Assembly (NCBI RefSeq): GCF_003716875.1
Contig: NZ_CP033077.1
Span: 992,001 to 1,056,000 of the forward strand
Direction: 5' to 3'
Origin: Vibrio zhugei
GTDB lineage: Bacteria > Pseudomonadota > Gammaproteobacteria > Enterobacterales > Vibrionaceae
DNA length: 64,000 bases
Shown here: piece after piece, positions 62,834 to 64,000 of the stretch
Position numbering within the stretch: the stretch's first letter is position 1
How the letters are laid out: the number at the start of each line of letters is the position of its first letter
Program-made: the position numbers and the translations under genes
Notes under the pieces: model-generated
Database searches by the model: none
The model's input: only the letters and a program-made list of their open reading frames with translations
Told to the model about the DNA's origin: nothing

Positions 62834-64000
62834 TTACTCATAACTCTCGATGCTTGGGCATGAGCAGATTAAGTTACGGTCACCGTAGACGTTATCAACA
62901 CGGTTGACCGTTGGCCAGTATTTAGAGGCTTTGCTGTGTGGCGTAGGGAAGCAGGCCACTTCGCGAGAGTAGGCGTGCGGCCATTCCTCACTCATGAGAT
63001 CCGCTTGGGTGTGCGGCGCATTCACCAATGGGTTTTCTGCTAGGGTCCACTCGCCAGATTCAATGCGAGCAATCTCGTTACGAATGCCAATCATGGCATC
63101 ACAAAAACGATCAATCTCGACCAGATCTTCCGATTCTGTTGGCTCTATCATCAAAGTGCCAGCCACCGGGAAGGACATGGTCGGCGCATGGAAGCCGTAG
63201 TCTATCAAACGTTTGGCGATATCTTCTTCACTAATGCCGGTCGCGTCTTTTAACGGACGAATATCGATAATACATTCGTGTGCGACTCGCTCATTTTGGC
63301 CTTTGTACAACACAGCATAGTGTGGTGCGAGGCGTTCCATGATGTAGTTGGCATTGAGAATCGCGGTTTTAGAGGCTTGGGTTAAACCGTCACCGCCCAT
63401 CATTGCAATGTAAGCCCATGAAATCGGCAAGATCGACGCACTGCCCATATCCGCGGCAGAAATGGCGTACTCGCTACCGTCGACACCATGTTCGATGTGG
63501 CCGGGTAAAAAGTCGGCTAAGTGCGCTTTTACACCGATAGGCCCCATGCCAGGTCCGCCGCCGCCGTGCGGAATACAGAAGGTCTTGTGTAAGTTAAGGT
63601 GAGACACATCGGAACCAATAAATCCTGGTGAAGTGAGCCCAACTTGCGCATTGAGGTTGGCACCATCCATGTAGACTTGTCCGCCTGCGTCATGAACTTT
63701 GTCACAAATCGTTTTGACTTCCGTCTCGTATACACCGTGGGTTGATGGGTACGTGATCATAATGCATGAGAGATTATCCCGATGCTTAGCGATTTTCTCG
63801 TCGAGGTCGTTGAGTGAAATATTGCCGTTATCATCACATTTTACTACGACCACTTTCATCGATACCATTGATGCCGAGGCTGGGTTTGTGCCGTGTGCCG
63901 AGCTGGGGATCAAACACACATTGCGATGCTCCTCTCCGCGGCTGCGGTGATAGCGTTGAATCGCAATTAACCCCGCATATTCTCCAGAAGCCCCAGAGTT
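62834..64000 (-). CDS. gcvP: glycine dehydrogenase (P-protein) of the glycine cleavage system, C-terminal part
   Basis: This is the last 388 residues of an enzyme normally about 955 residues long; the 5' part lies beyond the window edge and the frame is open to base 64000. PLP lysine is in [20 protein letters not shown], and [13 protein letters not shown] and [11 protein letters not shown] are family signatures. With GcvT and GcvH it decarboxylates glycine. A GTG at 63919 is internal, not a start. The other gcv genes are not in the window. Confidence 0.96.
   Translation of the reverse strand, partial: NSGASGEYAGLIAIQRYHRSRGEEHRNVCLIPSSAHGTNPASASMVSMKVVVVKCDDNGNISLNDLDEKIAKHRDNLSCIMITYPSTHGVYETEVKTICDKVHDAGGQVYMDGANLNAQVGLTSPGFIGSDVSHLNLHKTFCIPHGGGGPGMGPIGVKAHLADFLPGHIEHGVDGSEYAISAADMGSASILPISWAYIAMMGGDGLTQASKTAILNANYIMERLAPHYAVLYKGQNERVAHECIIDIRPLKDATGISEEDIAKRLIDYGFHAPTMSFPVAGTLMIEPTESEDLVEIDRFCDAMIGIRNEIARIESGEWTLAENPLVNAPHTQADLMSEEWPHAYSREVACFPTPHSKASKYWPTVNRVDNVYGDRNLICSCPSIESYE

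Noticed and set aside
63917..63919. GTG as the start of a 361-residue protein
   Set aside because: Upstream codons to the window edge continue the P-protein sequence ([19 protein letters not shown]), so the gene simply runs off the window.

Overview
The window looks like chromosomal DNA of a Vibrio or close relative. The signs are a Qrr-type quorum-regulatory small RNA with a sigma-54 promoter and LuxO-like sites, an rbsDACBKR ribose operon, KtrAB, CheV, DbpA, small lipoproteins of families I associate with Vibrio (DUF3012, DUF2850), and gene cassettes with Vibrio-integron-like recombination sites. There are no rRNA or tRNA genes, no CRISPR array, no plasmid or phage core and no integron integrase.

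Positions 1-46,700 are ordinary, dense gammaproteobacterial genome. In order they hold: an MscS channel; a small lipoprotein; the helicase DbpA; a TcyP-like cystine symporter; a MarR-controlled tripartite drug efflux operon; a DOPA-dioxygenase-like enzyme; a TrmK-like methyltransferase; a three-part phospholipid-repair fusion (LplT-like transporter, PlsC, acyl-ACP synthetase); the ribose operon with a perfect 20-bp RbsR-type operator; a LysR/xanthosine phosphorylase pair; a PAS-GGDEF cyclase; and a Lon-like protease. Then come an MFS carrier; a D-amino-acid neighbourhood (alr, an AGCS alanine/glycine symporter, and dgcN-dgcA-dat); a YnaI-type channel; KtrAB; pirin; a LysR/EamA pair; an AlkB-like dioxygenase; the qrr small RNA; an EamA exporter divergent from its MarR regulator; CheV; and PpiC.

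Positions 46,700-61,180 are an accessory island of lower GC. It starts with a TPR-HEPN protein (candidate RNase or defence gene) and an unknown gene whose stop codon is supplied by an IS3-family end. Two nested insertions follow, both readable to the base: an IS21-family element inside the IS3-family element (5-bp duplication ATTTC), and an IS66-family element inside a truncated IS30-family copy (8-bp duplication GGTGCTAT). Between them lie decayed AT-rich gene fragments and a frameshifted IS30 copy. The island ends in what looks like a short piece of a Vibrio integron cassette array: a beheaded GNAT, a chloramphenicol-phosphotransferase-like gene with a premature stop, an IS110 remnant, and two intact GNAT cassettes with attC-like ends.

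Positions 61,180-64,000 return to core-like sequence with a secreted alpha/beta hydrolase and the 3' part of gcvP, which runs off the window.

The most noteworthy items are the qrr RNA with its complete promoter architecture, the D-glutamate catabolic operon beside alr and a symporter carrying a structured leader, the TPR-HEPN locus, and the cassette fragment.
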